Notes under the pieces: generated by a model | Database searches by the model: none | The model's input: the letters and a program-made list of their open reading frames with translations, nothing else | Told to the model about the DNA's origin: nothing | Translations under genes and position numbers: made by a program | Shown: piece by piece, positions 19,237-29,525 of the stretch | Layout: the number at the start of each line of letters is the position of its first letter | Position numbering within the stretch: the first letter of the stretch is position 1 | NCBI RefSeq assembly: GCF_024347575.1 | Contig: NZ_AP025503.1 | Span: 2,790,001 to 2,854,000, forward strand | Origin: Vibrio pelagius | Lineage (GTDB): Bacteria > Pseudomonadota > Gammaproteobacteria > Enterobacterales > Vibrionaceae | DNA length: 64,000 nucleotides | Direction of reading: 5' to 3'

Positions 19237-20595
19237 TTAACCTTTGGCCGCCAATCCATCAAGCAATTTCTGATGTATACCACCAAAACCACCATTGCTC
19301 ATCACTAAGATTTGGTCACCCGGTTGCGCTTGCTCAATAATGCTCGTGACTAAAGAATCTAGATCGTCACTGACAATAGCGGGCTGATGACAAGCGTCTG
19401 CGACCTCTTGAACCGACCAATCGATGTTATCTGGTTGGAACAAGAAAGTGCGGTCCGCTTGCTTCAACGAATCGGCAAGGGTTTCTTTATGCACGCCTCG
19501 CTTCATCGTAGCAGAGCGAGGCTCCAATACGGCGATAATTTTACTGTTGCCTACCTTATTACGTAGGCCACCTAGAGTGAGTTCAATTGCCGTTGGGTGA
19601 TGCGCAAAATCGTCGTATACCGTAACTCCAGCCACTTCCCCTTTTAGCTCTAAACGACGCTTGGTATTGATAAACTTGGCCAAAGACTCACACGCCAGGT
19701 CGGGAGTCACGCCGACATGTCTAGCGGCAGCGATCGCCATCAAAGCATTATTGACGTTGTGATCCCCCACCAACGGCCATTCAACCTGGCCGACACATTC
19801 ACCTTGGAACAACACGTTGAACTGCGAGCCATCTTTGACTCGCTTTTCAGCACGCCAATCCGCCTCTTCACCCGCAAATTCCGTTTCACTCCAACACCCG
19901 CGAGACAATACATCCTCAAGAGCACGATCCTGTTGAGGAGCAAAAATTCGCCCATTGCCCGGAACAGTACGAATCAAGTGATGGAATTGACGTTTAATCG
20001 CCTCCAAATCGTCGAAAATATCCGCATGGTCAAACTCAAGATTGTTCATTACCAAGGTTCTCGGGTGGTAATGAACAAACTTAGAACGCTTATCAAAAAA
20101 AGCACTGTCGTACTCATCGGCCTCAACCACAAAGAACATGCTTTCACCCAGTCGAGCAGAGATACCAAAGTTACCCAACACTCCTCCAACTAAGAAGCCA
20201 GGCGCATAACCACAATCTTCTAAAATCCACGCTAGCATACTGGCTGTTGTGGTTTTTCCATGAGTGCCCGAAACCGCCAGAACCCAGCGGTCATGCAGCA
20301 GGAACTCTTGTAACCACTGTGGACCCGAGGTGTATTTCAGGTTGTTATCTAGTACATATTCAACACAAGGATTACCGCGACTCATCGCATTGCCAATCAC
20401 CACTAGATCGGGTCTTGGCTCCAGTTGGCTCGGGTCAAAACCTTCAATAATATCGATGCCTTGTGACTCTAATAGTGTGCTCATTGGTGGGTAAACATTG
20501 GCATCACAACCTGTCACTTTGTGACCTAATTGACGGGCTAATACCGCTGCACCACCCATAAAGGTGCCGCAAATTCCTAAGATATGAATATGCAT
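19237..20595 (-). CDS. mpl: Mpl, murein tripeptide ligase
   Basis: Mpl recycles cell-wall peptide by joining L-Ala-gamma-D-Glu-meso-DAP to UDP-MurNAc in the cytoplasm. The 452-residue Mur-ligase has an N-terminal Rossmann domain (MHIHILGICGTFMGG), the ATP-binding loop VSGTHGKTTTASM (about residues 110-122) and the C-terminal domain motif VYDDFAHHPTAI. Its length matches E. coli Mpl (457). It is divergent from fbp. Confidence 0.96.
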   Translation of the reverse strand: MHIHILGICGTFMGGAAVLARQLGHKVTGCDANVYPPMSTLLESQGIDIIEGFDPSQLEPRPDLVVIGNAMSRGNPCVEYVLDNNLKYTSGPQWLQEFLLHDRWVLAVSGTHGKTTTASMLAWILEDCGYAPGFLVGGVLGNFGISARLGESMFFVVEADEYDSAFFDKRSKFVHYHPRTLVMNNLEFDHADIFDDLEAIKRQFHHLIRTVPGNGRIFAPQQDRALEDVLSRGCWSETEFAGEEADWRAEKRVKDGSQFNVLFQGECVGQVEWPLVGDHNVNNALMAIAAARHVGVTPDLACESLAKFINTKRRLELKGEVAGVTVYDDFAHHPTAIELTLGGLRNKVGNSKIIAVLEPRSATMKRGVHKETLADSLKQADRTFLFQPDNIDWSVQEVADACHQPAIVSDDLDSLVTSIIEQAQPGDQILVMSNGGFGGIHQKLLDGLAAKG

Positions 20596-20727
20596 ATATC
20601 GCTTCCAAAAACGGGCAAAAAGACTGCTTTATTAATCAAGATTATGTGCATTTCTTATCATGAATCGCCCAATAAAAGCGAGCCTCAATGCAAAACAAAT
20701 CCAGTCGACATTCTAAGTGAGATCTGT

Positions 20728-20783
20728 GTCGCTTACTTCATTACCATTAAAAAGATCTTAAGTTTAAAATCTGGGTAAGCGAC
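20728..20783. repeat. Spaced 9-bp inverted repeat in the mpl-fbp intergenic region
   Basis: GTCGCTTAC (20728-20736) and its exact reverse complement GTAAGCGAC (20775-20783) flank a 38-base AT-rich spacer. This could form a long-loop hairpin in the fbp leader or be a paired protein site. No known regulator motif was recognised. Confidence 0.5.
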
Positions 20784-20854
20784 TAGATGAATAATGCCCG
20801 CTCAAGAGGCAACCCAATAGCGCTTGAATCCCCCAATTATTCAGAGAAGTTTAA

Positions 20855-21880
<1,026 letters not shown>

Positions 21881-21903
21881 AGCTTAATTTTCTCAGATAC
21901 TAA

Positions 21904-21931
21904 AAAGCCAGTACTCGTGCGTACTGGCTTT
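21904..21931. terminator. Terminator after fbp
   Basis: An 11-pair perfect stem AAAGCCAGTAC/GTACTGGCTTT closes a six-base TCGTGC loop. The flanking A-run on the left and T-rich tail on the right fit a bidirectional terminator serving fbp and the convergent lipoprotein gene. Confidence 0.9.
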
Positions 21932-21955
21932 GTTGTATTTAAACTTTGGTAAGAT

Positions 21956-22306
21956 TTAGCGAAGGTCAATTTTAGACTGCGCGCCACCTTCAAACTTAAT
22001 ACGGAACCACTTGTCGATATCATCACAGATACCAAAGTACTGCTCACCTTTGCGGCCTAAGGATCTTGGATTCTGAGAGCAATATTCAATTCGACCAGCC
22101 TCGTACCCTTTATCATAAGCAGCATAAAGATCAGGACCAACTGCTGACTCTGCCGACTTTGACAATGTCGCTTGATCTTTTTTCGTGTACCCCTTCATCG
22201 CAGTTTGCTCACCAAACAGCTGCCAATCGTCAACATTCGACGTAGATGGTGGAGATTGCGCACAACCGAAAAGTACAACAGAAAACACCAACACTAAATA
22301 TTTCAT
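21956..22306 (-). CDS. DUF2799-family lipoprotein
   Basis: This 116-residue protein has a lipoprotein signal (MKYLVLVFSVVLFGCAQS, lipidated Cys at position 15, FGC). The segment DLYAAYDKGYEAGRIEYCSQNP matches the DUF2799 pattern of a Tyr/Gly-rich helix ending in a Cys. Ser17 or neighbouring residues after the Cys do not include Asp at +2 (Ala), so outer-membrane sorting is likely. No function is known. A GGAGG-like ribosome site precedes the ATG. It is separate from ytfP by about 80 bases on the same strand. Confidence 0.8.
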   Translation of the reverse strand: MKYLVLVFSVVLFGCAQSPPSTSNVDDWQLFGEQTAMKGYTKKDQATLSKSAESAVGPDLYAAYDKGYEAGRIEYCSQNPRSLGRKGEQYFGICDDIDKWFRIKFEGGAQSKIDLR

Positions 22307-22385
22307 AATTTCCTCCTACTAGAGAGACTCATTGAGATTCTTACTACTACGTCGGAACTTTACTCCTAGTTCATACTTCAAACGC

Positions 22386-22733
22386 TTATTCTCGTTTACA
22401 CCAGTCACCCGTAAGAATCTCTCGCTGCTCAGATAAATCATACTGATACAAATAAACCCACGCTAATCCAAATATAGTCTCAATTTGTTCACGACGATAC
22501 TCAGTAGGTACATCTTCGAGTCGATCGAGCGAAGCCAAAACATAGTCGCTCACTATATAGACCTCCCCAAGCACTTTTTTCTTTCCGAATATCATGCCCG
22601 GATATGAGCCCAAATCGTACAGCGCAAATTGAGGTGGAGTTACCCAATCGCCTAGCTTCTCACTCTGTTTTAAAAAATGATGGTTATGCTGCCCTTTTCT
22701 CAGCGTCCCATAAACAAACACAAGGTGTGACAT
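22386..22733 (-). CDS. ytfP: YtfP, gamma-glutamylcyclotransferase-like protein
   Basis: The start is set at the ATG at 22733 (115 residues, MSHLVFVYGTLRKGQ); an upstream GTG would add seven residues not found in homologues. VYGTLRKGQ near the N-terminus is the GGCT/AIG2-like fold signature, followed by SYPGMIFG and VYIVSDYVLASLDRLEDVP. The role of E. coli YtfP is not established; a toxin-like or gamma-glutamylamine-processing activity has been considered. It lies 24 bases after tamB, as in E. coli. Confidence 0.88.
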   Translation of the reverse strand: MSHLVFVYGTLRKGQHNHHFLKQSEKLGDWVTPPQFALYDLGSYPGMIFGKKKVLGEVYIVSDYVLASLDRLEDVPTEYRREQIETIFGLAWVYLYQYDLSEQREILTGDWCKRE

Positions 22734-22757
22734 GGTCAGTTCCAGCCTATCCACTCA

Positions 22758-25700
22758 TTACTCAAACTCGAATTGATAAAGCAGGTCTACCGCGCTGTCA
22801 ACGCCAGAAACTGCCTCTAAATACAGGTCTTGCATCAAACGGTAACGCACAGTGAACTCTCCCAAAGAGTCGAAAATGCCAACACCATACTTCACTTGCA
22901 GACCCGGAAGAATATAACCACTTACGGTTACTTGTGAGTCATCCCCTGAGCCCGCGGTGTCAAGTTGAAGGTCTTGGACACCAAAAGCCTCACCTATCTC
23001 GCCCACCACTTTACCACTCTTGGCCAAGCTTAAACCGATTAAGGTTGTGGTCATCGAACCGCTGCCCGCTTCACCATCAATATCTTGCCCACGAAGTAAG
23101 TATGACAAAGCATTGGCTTGTGGCATCGACGGTTCTGAGTAGATATCAATTTTTGGCTCAGTTGCTGGCCCTGTCACTCTCACACCTGCGGTCACGTCAT
23201 CTTGTGTATTGTCAGGATTTCGAATGGCATTGATCGCAACATAGGGTTGGTCTGGTGGGCCATTCATTAAGATCTTGCCCTCTTCAATGATCAAATCCTG
23301 TCCAAATGATCGATACGTACCATCAACAATGTTGACTTCACCTGTAATGAAAGGCCCTTGGTCTCTTTGAGCAACATTCAGTTTACCTACCAGGCCACCT
23401 TCAAGACCAAATGCAGACAGTTTAAAATCATCACCGATGGAGATATTAATATTGGTTTCGACATTAAACGGTACTTGAGTTTCACCCTCAGGTTGCAGAT
23501 CTTTGTTAAGAATCACCTGATCTGAAGATACGCCAACGGCACTTGGAGGAAGCTCTTCAACAACAATACGTCCCCACGGCAGTGCAACATCACCAGTAAT
23601 ACGCGCAAGCTTTGGCGAAACATCAATTGTCATGTCCGGCACAACTTTGACTTTGACCATCGGTGGTACATCCACCATCAAAGAGTCGGCAAACACTCGT
23701 ACCTGAGTACTCCACGCCTCAAGATCTTGCCATTGCCCGTTGCCTTCAACGTCCAATTGACCATCAGAAGTAACAATCGCTGCATCTAGGTTGGCACTGT
23801 AACCATCGAAGTCGAGCCCGATGCGGCCATCTGTAATATCCACAGGTGTCACATCGCCCTTCATTTGCATACCATCTACGGTAAACGAGCCAAACACTTG
23901 AGGGTGCATTAGAGAGCCTTTCACTTTAAGGTCACTCAATAGGTTTGCTTGTAACAAGCTGTATTCACCTAACAATGGTGCTAGAAAATCAAGATGGAAA
24001 GTACTGAGCTGCAGCGCGGCGTCTACCTGTTTATCTTCTACTACAACGTCTGGCAAGACCAACGAACCGGTTAGGTCACCATTGTCAGTGACATCAAGAA
24101 GCCAATCTGCCTCAAGTCGATTGTCTTTCAGCTTGGCATTCACTTGAATGTTCTCCCAACCTAATTTAATCGACTCTCCCACATCTTGAACGACTTGTCC
24201 TTTCGGCAGTGATACTTGAGCGCTTACTTGAGGCGCCAGTTTCGCATCCCACTTAGCCTCAGCTAGTACATTAACTGAACCTGTGAGCTGGGTTGTATTG
24301 GGAATAAACTGCTTAACCTGCTCAAAATCGAAGTCAGTTATCGTAAGCTTTGCAGCACCAGACTTACCTGCTCGAATATCTTCAGCTAAACAAACACTTG
24401 AGCCTGCTTGCAACCAGCAGTGCGCCGCGACATCCGCAAACTGCTTATCAATATCCGCAGTGATAGCCACTGGCTTCTCAAGTCGCCATGGTCCCTGCTC
24501 CGTTGAAAGCGTCATACGCTCAAGTGCACCTTTCCAAACCATTGATGGCTCTTGAATCAGTTCACCTGAGATAGCGAGACTGGTTGAGACAATGTCCGAT
24601 ACAACATCGAGAGTGAGCTCATGTTCTTTCTCACCACCGTCTACTCGCAGTTCAACGCTCTCAACTTTCTGATCTTGATAACTGATCCCATTCGCTTTAA
24701 GCACGATATCAGCTTGAGGCGCAGGCAGTGGTGTAACAGAACCATTCAAAGCTAAGCTATTAAGGGTCGCTTCGGCCTTCCATTTAACGCTATTGATGTT
24801 CAGACTTAAATCAACATTAGGCTCTTTCATTGGCCCAGATAACGCGATATCACCAACCAATTTACCCCTTAAGTCAGGAACACTTTTCGACAATTTAGGG
24901 AAGTTAAGAGCAACATTCATATCCCATTGCTTATCAAGCTTACCTATTACATTGATGGCGTTAACGCCGTGCGATAGACGCAGTCCTGATGTTTGAACGC
25001 TCGGCTCACCAGAGGCTGTTTTATCTGATGCCGACAGCTCGCCTTTGATGTTGAGTGGGTACTCTCTTAAGATGCCATCAATATCTACAATTGGTAGCTC
25101 TACTTGCCATCCACCCGCTTCCGTTAGGCTACCCGATGTCTCGAGGGCGCCGCTGATATCCCCTTCAGCTTCTGGCCATTGCAAACCGGGCTGAATATGC
25201 TGCAAACCGATATCCGCTTGCCAATTCACAAGGTCTTTCCAGCTGGCTTTCACCGCCCCCGTGACATGCCCACCCAGTGTCGCAATATCAAGGCGCTGCA
25301 AGTCAATATGCTCAGTGCTACCTGCACCTTCAACATCAAGGCTGATATCTGGGATATCTTTACCCTTGGCATTCGCATCTAGATTGAGCTGGAAACCTTC
25401 CAGTGAGCCGTTGGTTTTTAATTGTTTGATCGCAACCTGATAATCGCTATTGCCCTTCAAGGGCCATTGCGCCTGAGCATCATTCAATTCTAGGTCAAAA
25501 GGCAGTGTCGGCTCTAAAGGTTTAAGTTCGCCAGATAGCTTCGCTTCAATCAGCTCAGTTAAGGTGGCATCCAGAGTGAGCTCTTCCACACTACCTCTTG
25601 CTGATAGTTGGAGCTGTTGCCCCGCCGCATCGGTCTCTTTAACCAAGGCTGAGAGATCAAGATCAAGAGGGTAGCCACCTTTCAATTGTACTTTTGCCTT

Positions 25701-26510
25701 TAGGTCAGCCTCTGCCTGTGGCATATCCAACTCAAGAGTTTGTACATCGACAGTATGCTTACCCGCTTTCACTTTGAGCCCTAGGTGATTGACGATGACT
25801 GGCGTCTCTTGCTCAAGCTTAAAGCGATTTAAATCAAAGCGTTTAAGTACGACATTCAACGGAATCCATACTTCTGGTAACACTATCGCTTCGGCTTCTT
25901 TGACTGTTTCCGATTTTACTTCTTCTTCAAGAGAAGGCTCAGTTTCAGCGAGCTTGACGGTGAGATCATCGAACACAGTAGGAGAGATGGTCAGCACATC
26001 TCCCTTCATATTCATCGCCGTGGAAAAACGTTGCCAATCGATCTTGTTTCCTAGGATATCTAGAGAGATATCCTCAAAATTGACTCGATTCAATGTGATC
26101 GGTAATGGCGTTGAGATAGAGGTTAATGGCGCTGTAGGCTGTGGCTCTTCTTCCGCTGGCGGCAATTCAGTAAAGGTAAAATCTAGGCCTTGTAAAGTCA
26201 GATCCTCAACGCAGACTTGAGGATCCAATAGACATCTTGGGTTGATCGCCAGCTCAATCTTTTCAAGCTGGGTATTGATGTGCAGGCTTTCATCGACAAA
26301 TTGAACGTTGTAAAGGCTAAAACGGGGAAAAAGCGCCCCTTTAGTACTCTCGACTTTCAGTTGTGGTAAAGCCTTCTCCGCCCCCCAAAGCGCCACATTT
26401 AAGCCCGGATTGGTAAAAAGAGCGAGACCCACTAAGGTCAATATAAGCAGCAAAATAGAGACGATTGAAATCGAAGTCCATTTGAAAATTCTGCCAATCA
26501 CTTTAATCAT
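22758..26510 (-). CDS. tamB: TamB, intermembrane AsmA-like/TamB protein
   Basis: The 1,250-residue protein has one N-terminal membrane helix (about residues 14-33), a long beta-rich periplasmic region with repeating amphipathic strands, and a C-terminal DUF490/TamB domain (about 900-1250) with LKVKGSLMHPQVFGSF and NVETNINISIGDDFKLSAFGLEGGL-type segments. TamB spans the periplasm and works with TamA in outer-membrane protein assembly and, with YhdP and YdbH, in phospholipid traffic to the outer membrane. Its ATG overlaps the tamA stop by four bases. The length fits E. coli TamB (1,259). Confidence 0.94.
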   Translation of the reverse strand: MIKVIGRIFKWTSISIVSILLLILTLVGLALFTNPGLNVALWGAEKALPQLKVESTKGALFPRFSLYNVQFVDESLHINTQLEKIELAINPRCLLDPQVCVEDLTLQGLDFTFTELPPAEEEPQPTAPLTSISTPLPITLNRVNFEDISLDILGNKIDWQRFSTAMNMKGDVLTISPTVFDDLTVKLAETEPSLEEEVKSETVKEAEAIVLPEVWIPLNVVLKRFDLNRFKLEQETPVIVNHLGLKVKAGKHTVDVQTLELDMPQAEADLKAKVQLKGGYPLDLDLSALVKETDAAGQQLQLSARGSVEELTLDATLTELIEAKLSGELKPLEPTLPFDLELNDAQAQWPLKGNSDYQVAIKQLKTNGSLEGFQLNLDANAKGKDIPDISLDVEGAGSTEHIDLQRLDIATLGGHVTGAVKASWKDLVNWQADIGLQHIQPGLQWPEAEGDISGALETSGSLTEAGGWQVELPIVDIDGILREYPLNIKGELSASDKTASGEPSVQTSGLRLSHGVNAINVIGKLDKQWDMNVALNFPKLSKSVPDLRGKLVGDIALSGPMKEPNVDLSLNINSVKWKAEATLNSLALNGSVTPLPAPQADIVLKANGISYQDQKVESVELRVDGGEKEHELTLDVVSDIVSTSLAISGELIQEPSMVWKGALERMTLSTEQGPWRLEKPVAITADIDKQFADVAAHCWLQAGSSVCLAEDIRAGKSGAAKLTITDFDFEQVKQFIPNTTQLTGSVNVLAEAKWDAKLAPQVSAQVSLPKGQVVQDVGESIKLGWENIQVNAKLKDNRLEADWLLDVTDNGDLTGSLVLPDVVVEDKQVDAALQLSTFHLDFLAPLLGEYSLLQANLLSDLKVKGSLMHPQVFGSFTVDGMQMKGDVTPVDITDGRIGLDFDGYSANLDAAIVTSDGQLDVEGNGQWQDLEAWSTQVRVFADSLMVDVPPMVKVKVVPDMTIDVSPKLARITGDVALPWGRIVVEELPPSAVGVSSDQVILNKDLQPEGETQVPFNVETNINISIGDDFKLSAFGLEGGLVGKLNVAQRDQGPFITGEVNIVDGTYRSFGQDLIIEEGKILMNGPPDQPYVAINAIRNPDNTQDDVTAGVRVTGPATEPKIDIYSEPSMPQANALSYLLRGQDIDGEAGSGSMTTTLIGLSLAKSGKVVGEIGEAFGVQDLQLDTAGSGDDSQVTVSGYILPGLQVKYGVGIFDSLGEFTVRYRLMQDLYLEAVSGVDSAVDLLYQFEFE

Positions 26511-28219
26511 AACTCAGGCCCTAAAGTGAAGTGTATTTGGAATTCATCACCAGGTTTAGCATCAAGCCCCCACGCAAAATCGAGACTCACGGGTCCGACG
26601 GGTGAAGCCCAACGGATACCGACACCAGTACCCGCTTTTAGATCGGGTGTGTCATTAAAGGCGTCACCAATATCATAGAACATGGCCCCCCACCAGTTGC
26701 CAAATAGACGATATTGATATTCAAAGCTTGCTGTGGTCATAAATTTTGCGCCCGTCAAAGCACCGCTCTCATCTCTGGGAGAGACAGATTCGAAGCCATA
26801 ACCACGCAGGCTATTATCACCACCGACGAAGAATCGCAGAGATGGCGATAGCTTTTCAAACTCATCCGCAAAGTTGGCGCCATACTCTAAACGGGTTAAA
26901 CCACGATGGTTTTCGCCAAGGCTGCGAATCCAAGCTGTACTGCCCTGGAAACGAATCACCTTAGTTTCAGAAAGCAGCGAATCATCCCCCGCTTCCAACA
27001 TAATGGTCTGCTTGTCACCCCACATCGGCATCGCACCACCGCGAGTGCGTGTACGAGAAAAGGAGATTCCCGGCAGCACAAATTGCGCGATATCATCTTG
27101 AAGACCTTGCTCATAGTTCTCTAGTAGGTAGCGGACAAAAACCGTGCGCTGCCAACCGTTGTCGAGACGCCAAAAACGCTCAAGTTTCAGGTTGGACTCC
27201 AAGCTCTTAGTGTCGCGATTGTCAACGTTCTTCATACCATATGTGACTTGGTAATAGTCATTAAGCACATCATCAAGCGGTATTCTGTAGCTCGCGGTAA
27301 CCGTCTGTTCTGGTTTAGAGATAGATAGGCTGCTATTGAAGCTGTGCCCACTGGTATTCACCCACGGTTTTTTCCACTTCAGGCTGCCTTTAAGCCCTAA
27401 GTCGGTAGAAACACCGATACCGGTTTCGAGCTGATTTCGAGCTTGAGGCGCTAGGCTCACCTTCATTGGTATTTCACGACCACTCCCCAAATCATCGAGG
27501 TCCGGTTCAACAAATACGGAGGAGAACCAGTCGGTGTTAGACAAATTTTGGTTGTACTCTCCCACCTTCGCGATGTCATAAGGCTGACCTTGTTCGAACG
27601 GCTTCAATGAGTGGACTTTGTCCTCTTCGATCTGGCTGCCTGTGATGGTTGTTTCACCAAAGTGATAACGAATGCCACTGTCGTAGTGTAAACGCACATA
27701 AGCGCGATTAAGCTCAGGTGCAACTTCCAGACGGCTCAATCCGTAGCTACCATCAAAGTACCCCTTTGCTAAACCTAAGTTACGCATTGATGATTTAAGT
27801 GAATCGTAACGACTATGATTCAGTATCTCGCCTTCTTGAAGGTTACTTTTAGCAACTAATGCTAGGAAATCAGGGTCGTTCCCCGCTTCTCCTGAGATAA
27901 CGATATCCGAGGTGTCGATAACTACAGGTTCACCAGGCTTGACGTTTACTAAGAGTTCGCTTTCATCTTCAGAAGGCGTAAAAGTGATCTCTGGATGGTA
28001 ATAACCCAAAGCACTCACCGCTTCTTTGATCATCGATTCTAAACGAGATTGAAAACGCAGAGATACCGAATACTCTTCTTCCGGAATAGCGCTCAGATAG
28101 GCATCAACATTGTCTTCAAGCGCCCCATCCAGCCCCTCTATTTCGAGAGAGACATCGGCAAAGGCAAGGCTTGAAGAGAGCACTGCGCCAATCAGAACTG
28201 GTAAAGTTTTTCTTATCAT
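26507..28219 (-). CDS. tamA: TamA, Omp85-family outer-membrane protein
   Basis: The 570-residue precursor has a signal peptide (MIRKTLPVLIGAVLSSSLAFA), about three POTRA domains (about 22-260) and a 16-stranded barrel of the Omp85 superfamily (about 265-570). The barrel holds the conserved RFFVGGDNSLRGYGFESV motif of L6 and ends in HFTLGPEL. It acts with TamB in outer-membrane biogenesis. It is divergent from msrA, as in E. coli. Confidence 0.94.
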   Translation of the reverse strand: MIRKTLPVLIGAVLSSSLAFADVSLEIEGLDGALEDNVDAYLSAIPEEEYSVSLRFQSRLESMIKEAVSALGYYHPEITFTPSEDESELLVNVKPGEPVVIDTSDIVISGEAGNDPDFLALVAKSNLQEGEILNHSRYDSLKSSMRNLGLAKGYFDGSYGLSRLEVAPELNRAYVRLHYDSGIRYHFGETTITGSQIEEDKVHSLKPFEQGQPYDIAKVGEYNQNLSNTDWFSSVFVEPDLDDLGSGREIPMKVSLAPQARNQLETGIGVSTDLGLKGSLKWKKPWVNTSGHSFNSSLSISKPEQTVTASYRIPLDDVLNDYYQVTYGMKNVDNRDTKSLESNLKLERFWRLDNGWQRTVFVRYLLENYEQGLQDDIAQFVLPGISFSRTRTRGGAMPMWGDKQTIMLEAGDDSLLSETKVIRFQGSTAWIRSLGENHRGLTRLEYGANFADEFEKLSPSLRFFVGGDNSLRGYGFESVSPRDESGALTGAKFMTTASFEYQYRLFGNWWGAMFYDIGDAFNDTPDLKAGTGVGIRWASPVGPVSLDFAWGLDAKPGDEFQIHFTLGPEL

Positions 28220-28387
28220 GTTTAATTGGGGGAAGTTATCAATACGTTAAGAATCAAAGGGAAATCATACCGCTAATTCAATAGCGCGTCTGTAATAATT
28301 CAAGCAATAAAACGGTCTAATTTAAAGGGTTAGTCGTATATTTAAAGACGGTTAAAGCGTATAGATACCTCTACAAGGAACTCAATC

Positions 28388-29017
28388 ATGCTCAACAAAC
28401 AACAAATGGTTTCAGAAGCAACAGCTTTGCCTGGGAACCCACATCCCATCACAATCTCAGAACCACATTTCGTTAATCAGAGTGATCTGCTTGCTCCACC
28501 CACCTCAGGGCAGCAAGAGATACTCCTTGGTCTTGGGTGTTTTTGGGGTGCTGAGCGCCTGTTTTGGCAACTTGAAGGCGTTGTGTCGACCTCAGTGGGG
28601 TATGCAGGCGGCTTCACTCACAATCCGACCTATCAACAAGTTTGTACGGGTCAGACAGGCCACACGGAAGTTGTGCGCGTGGTCTTTGAGCCCACTATTT
28701 TGCCGCTTGAAAAACTGCTTAAAACTTTCTGGGAAAGTCATGACCCAACCCAAGGCATGCGCCAAGGGAATGATCTAGGCACTCAGTATCGCTCTGCGAT
28801 CTACACTTTTAGCGACCAACAGCAAGCTATTGCTGAGTCTTCAAAAATGAGCTATCAACAAGCGATGCAAGCCGCGCGAGGTTCAGAGATCACAACTGAA
28901 GTGCAGCCAGCCGGTGAGTACTTTTATGCTGAGGATTACCACCAGCAATACCTTGCTAAAAATCCAAACGGTTATTGCGGATTAGGCGGAACAGGGGTTT
29001 GCTTCCCGCCTCAGTAA
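28388..29017 (+). CDS. msrA: MsrA, peptide methionine-S-sulfoxide reductase
   Basis: MsrA repairs oxidised methionine using thioredoxin. The 209-residue protein has the catalytic LGLGCFWGAERLFW motif (nucleophile Cys in GCFWGAE near residue 51), VGYAGGFTHNPTY, and C-terminal resolving cysteines in NGYCGLGGTGVC. The length equals E. coli MsrA (212). The ATG has AAGGA eight bases upstream. In E. coli the neighbours are tamA on one side and ytfL/ytfK on the other; here the IS follows instead. Confidence 0.96.
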   Translation: MLNKQQMVSEATALPGNPHPITISEPHFVNQSDLLAPPTSGQQEILLGLGCFWGAERLFWQLEGVVSTSVGYAGGFTHNPTYQQVCTGQTGHTEVVRVVFEPTILPLEKLLKTFWESHDPTQGMRQGNDLGTQYRSAIYTFSDQQQAIAESSKMSYQQAMQAARGSEITTEVQPAGEYFYAEDYHQQYLAKNPNGYCGLGGTGVCFPPQ

Positions 29018-29031
29018 CCGTTAGAAACAAA

Positions 29032-29058
29032 AAAGGGCTTTGATATATCAAGCCCTTT
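29032..29058. terminator. msrA terminator, probably also the original ytfK terminator
   Basis: AAAGGGCTT (29032-29040) pairs with AAGCCCTTT (29050-29058) around a nine-base loop. The plus-strand tail is only moderately T-rich (CATTTC), but the minus strand reads CCCTTTTTTG, a good U-run. The hairpin therefore suits a leftward transcript best, which would have been ytfK before the insertion sequence landed 11 bases away. Confidence 0.8.
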
Positions 29059-29068
29059 CATTTCAGCG

Positions 29069-29094
29069 TGACCCGTCCTAAATAAGGTTGACAC
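29069..29094 (+). repeat. Left terminal inverted repeat of the IS
   Basis: Reads TGACCCGTCCTAAATAAGG followed by TTGACAC. Compared with the reverse complement of the right end, the first 11 and the last 9 positions are identical and five of the six central positions differ. It starts with TG, typical of IS3-family ends. Transposase is expected to bind here. Confidence 0.93.
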
Positions 29095-29121
29095 TCCCCA
29101 AGCAGAAAATTGGAGAGTGTT

Positions 29122-29514
29122 ATGAAATCAATAACTAGACGAACTCAATGTGATTACTCCCTCGCTTTTAAATTGGATGTTGTTGATCAAGTCGAGCGAG
29201 GTGAACTGACTTACAAACAAGCACAAGACAAGTACGGCATACAAGGTTGTTCTACAGTATTAGTGTGGCTCCGAAAGCACGGTCGACTTGATTGGTCTGG
29301 GGGCACACCTCGATTCATGAAGAAAGGTTTACCTATGTCTGAATTCAATTCACCACCTACACCAGAGCAACGTATCAAAGAGTTAGAAAAGAAACTCGAG
29401 GATACCAAACTGAGGGCCGACTTCTTTGAAGAAGTAGTAAAAGTTATGGAACGAGACCATGGTGTCCGCGTCGTAAAAAAGCACAAAGGTGCGTCGTCCA
29501 AGAGCAAAACATAG
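29122..29514 (+). CDS. IS3-family transposase OrfA (DNA-binding part)
   Basis: OrfA begins at the ATG at 29122 (130 residues, MKSITRRTQCDYSLAF), with GGAGAG five bases before it; a TTG 12 bases upstream is less likely. The N-terminal half is a helix-turn-helix of the transposase-8 type (FKLDVVDQVERGELTYKQAQ, STVLVWLRKHGRLD), and the C-terminal part is a leucine-zipper-like coiled coil (RIKELEKKLEDTKLRADFFE). It ends shortly after the frameshift site at 29475-29481. Made alone it usually represses or modulates transposition. Confidence 0.95.
   Translation: MKSITRRTQCDYSLAFKLDVVDQVERGELTYKQAQDKYGIQGCSTVLVWLRKHGRLDWSGGTPRFMKKGLPMSEFNSPPTPEQRIKELEKKLEDTKLRADFFEEVVKVMERDHGVRVVKKHKGASSKSKT
29475..29481 (+). 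other. Programmed -1 frameshift heptamer (A AAA AAG)
   Basis: In the orfA frame this is the third base of a GTA codon followed by AAA AAG, the classic X XXY YYZ slip site of IS3-family elements. Shifting back one base enters the orfB frame, and no stop codon lies between the slip site and the orfB reading frame start at 29526. This allows an OrfAB fusion transposase. Confidence 0.9.
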
Positions 29515-29525
29515 CTCAGCTCACG

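Noticed and set aside
20584..20778. Short plus-strand frame in the mpl-fbp intergenic region
   Set aside because: It begins inside mpl on the other strand, has no ribosome site and unremarkable composition.
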